6,378 bases of DNA from contig DXWR01000175.1 of the NCBI GenBank assembly GCA_019416775.1, positions 1 to 6,378 of the forward strand, in the 5' to 3' direction. The stretch is from Oscillospiraceae bacterium (GTDB lineage Bacteria; Bacillota; Clostridia; Oscillospirales; Ruminococcaceae). Of the stretch, positions 5,884 through 6,378 are shown piece by piece. Under the pieces are notes generated by a model, which ran no database searches, was not told the DNA's origin, and saw only the letters and a program-made list of their open reading frames with translations. Position 1 is the stretch's first letter; every line of letters starts with the position of its first letter. Position numbers and translations under genes: made by a program.

Positions 5884-5907
5884 GTGCGAAACAGGGTGCG
5901 GAACAGG
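5884..5907 (+). repeat. Tandem 12-bp direct repeat in the eno leader
   Basis: GTGCGAAACAGG (5884-5895) is followed directly by GTGCGGAACAGG (5896-5907), 11 of 12 bases identical. GTGCG occurs a third time at 5919-5923, next to the start codon. The second copy runs into the purine-rich ribosome binding region (AGG at 5905-5907). It may be a simple replication-slippage duplication or a protein or RNA binding element; the sequence alone does not tell which. Confidence 0.6.
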
Positions 5908-5908
5908 A

Positions 5909-5913
5909 AAGGA
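5909..5913 (+). promoter_or_regulatory. Ribosome binding site that decides the eno start
   Basis: AAGGA at 5909-5913 is the best match to the anti-Shine-Dalgarno sequence. If the full AAGGAGG register is aligned (to 5915), the ATG at 5925 lies 9 nt downstream and the in-frame GTG at 5919 only 3 nt. The neighbouring genes use 5-9 nt in the same register, so ATG 5925 is preferred. GTG 5919 would add only Met-Arg. Confidence 0.65.
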
Positions 5914-5924
5914 CGGCAGTGCGT

Positions 5925-6378
5925 ATGTATGAACTTTGGATCGAATCGGTGGTAGGCCGGGAGATTTTGGATTCCCGGGGAAATCCCACGGTAGAGGCAG
6001 AGGTGTTTCTCTCCTGCGGTGTCAGCGGACGGGGGGCGGCCCCCAGCGGTGCTTCCACCGGGGAATTTGAAGCTTTGGAGCTGCGGGATGGGGACAAATC
6101 CCGTTACGGTGGAAAAGGGGTCACCCAAGCGGTGGAAAACATCAACACCGTCATTTGCGAAATCCTCACCGGAATGGATGCTTCCGACATCTATGGGGTG
6201 GACAAAGCCATGATCCAGGCGGACGGCACCCAGGATAAATCCAAGCTGGGGGCAAACGCCATTTTAGCGGTGTCCATTGCCTGCGCCCGGGCGGCGGCCA
6301 CGGCGTTGGAAATTCCATTGTACCGTTTTCTGGGCGGGGTTAACGCCAACCGTCTGCCGGTGCCCATGATGAATATCC
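5925..6378 (+). CDS. eno: Enolase, N-terminal part (3' end outside window)
   Basis: The first 151 residues of phosphopyruvate hydratase, which interconverts 2-phosphoglycerate and phosphoenolpyruvate in glycolysis, are present; bacterial enolases are about 430 residues. The conserved opening VVGREILDSRGNPTVEAEV (residues 9-27) is followed by GAAPSGASTGEFEALELRDGD (37-57). That segment holds the mobile active-site loop (S41-GASTG), whose Ser binds the second Mg ion in the family. GANAILAVSIACARAAA and LPVPMMNI then follow as expected. The frame is open to the window edge, where one base of codon 152 remains. The gene starts a new transcription unit after a strong terminator, with its own promoter region, an inverted repeat and a tandem repeat in the leader. 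Identification is secure; the start has a GTG alternative at 5919. Confidence 0.98.
   Translation, partial: MYELWIESVVGREILDSRGNPTVEAEVFLSCGVSGRGAAPSGASTGEFEALELRDGDKSRYGGKGVTQAVENINTVICEILTGMDASDIYGVDKAMIQADGTQDKSKLGANAILAVSIACARAAATALEIPLYRFLGGVNANRLPVPMMNI

Noticed and set aside
5919..5924. GTG start for eno
   Set aside because: Spacing from the best Shine-Dalgarno match would be 3 nt in the register where neighbours use 5-9 nt; ATG 5925 fits better, though GTG is not excluded.

Overview
The window comes from a bacterial chromosome, most likely a moderately GC-rich Firmicute of class Clostridia (Oscillospiraceae/Ruminococcaceae-like). The reasons are strong AAGGAGG-type ribosome binding sites, sigma-A style promoters, an intrinsic U-tract terminator, a miaB gene followed by a YlbF/YmcA-family gene as in Firmicutes, and a DUF3006 gene beside a ComEC-like metallo-hydrolase. 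The genus cannot be fixed from the window alone. All genes lie on the + strand.

Layout. (1) Positions 1-431 hold the C-terminal end of an FtsK/SpoIIIE DNA translocase, cut by the left edge. (2) 444-2351 is a YgiQ-family radical SAM protein. (3) 2332-3549 is a membrane-anchored ComEC-type metallo-beta-lactamase-fold hydrolase with a C-terminal Ada-like zinc-binding module; it overlaps ygiQ by 20 nt. (4) 3562-3789 is a small DUF3006 protein. These four genes are 12 nt apart or overlapping and look like one transcription unit. (5) A near-consensus promoter starts inside the last codons of the DUF3006 gene and drives miaB (3851-5266), followed by a YlbF/YmcA-family gene (5321-5731) with a cysteine-rich tail. 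(6) A strong intrinsic terminator (5767-5807) ends that unit. (7) A dense regulatory segment (about 5820-5924) holds overlapping promoter elements, a perfect 9-bp-arm inverted repeat and a tandem 12-bp repeat. It leads into enolase (eno), which begins at 5925 and is cut by the right edge.

How the genes relate. MiaB carries out 2-methylthiolation of i6A37 in tRNA and uses Fe-S clusters. The YlbF/YmcA family includes two subunits of the Bacillus RicA/RicF/RicT Fe-S complex, and B. subtilis has the same miaB(ymcB)-ymcA gene order. The MBL/DUF3006 pair recurs in Clostridia, but its role is not known to me. FtsK and Eno are housekeeping.

The region is mostly conserved core genome, and I see no mobile element, CRISPR array, tRNA or rRNA. 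I found nothing that amounts to a clearly new system. The best second-look items are the eno regulatory segment, the secreted-type MBL protein with its zinc module and DUF3006 partner, and the Cys-rich tail of the YlbF-family protein.
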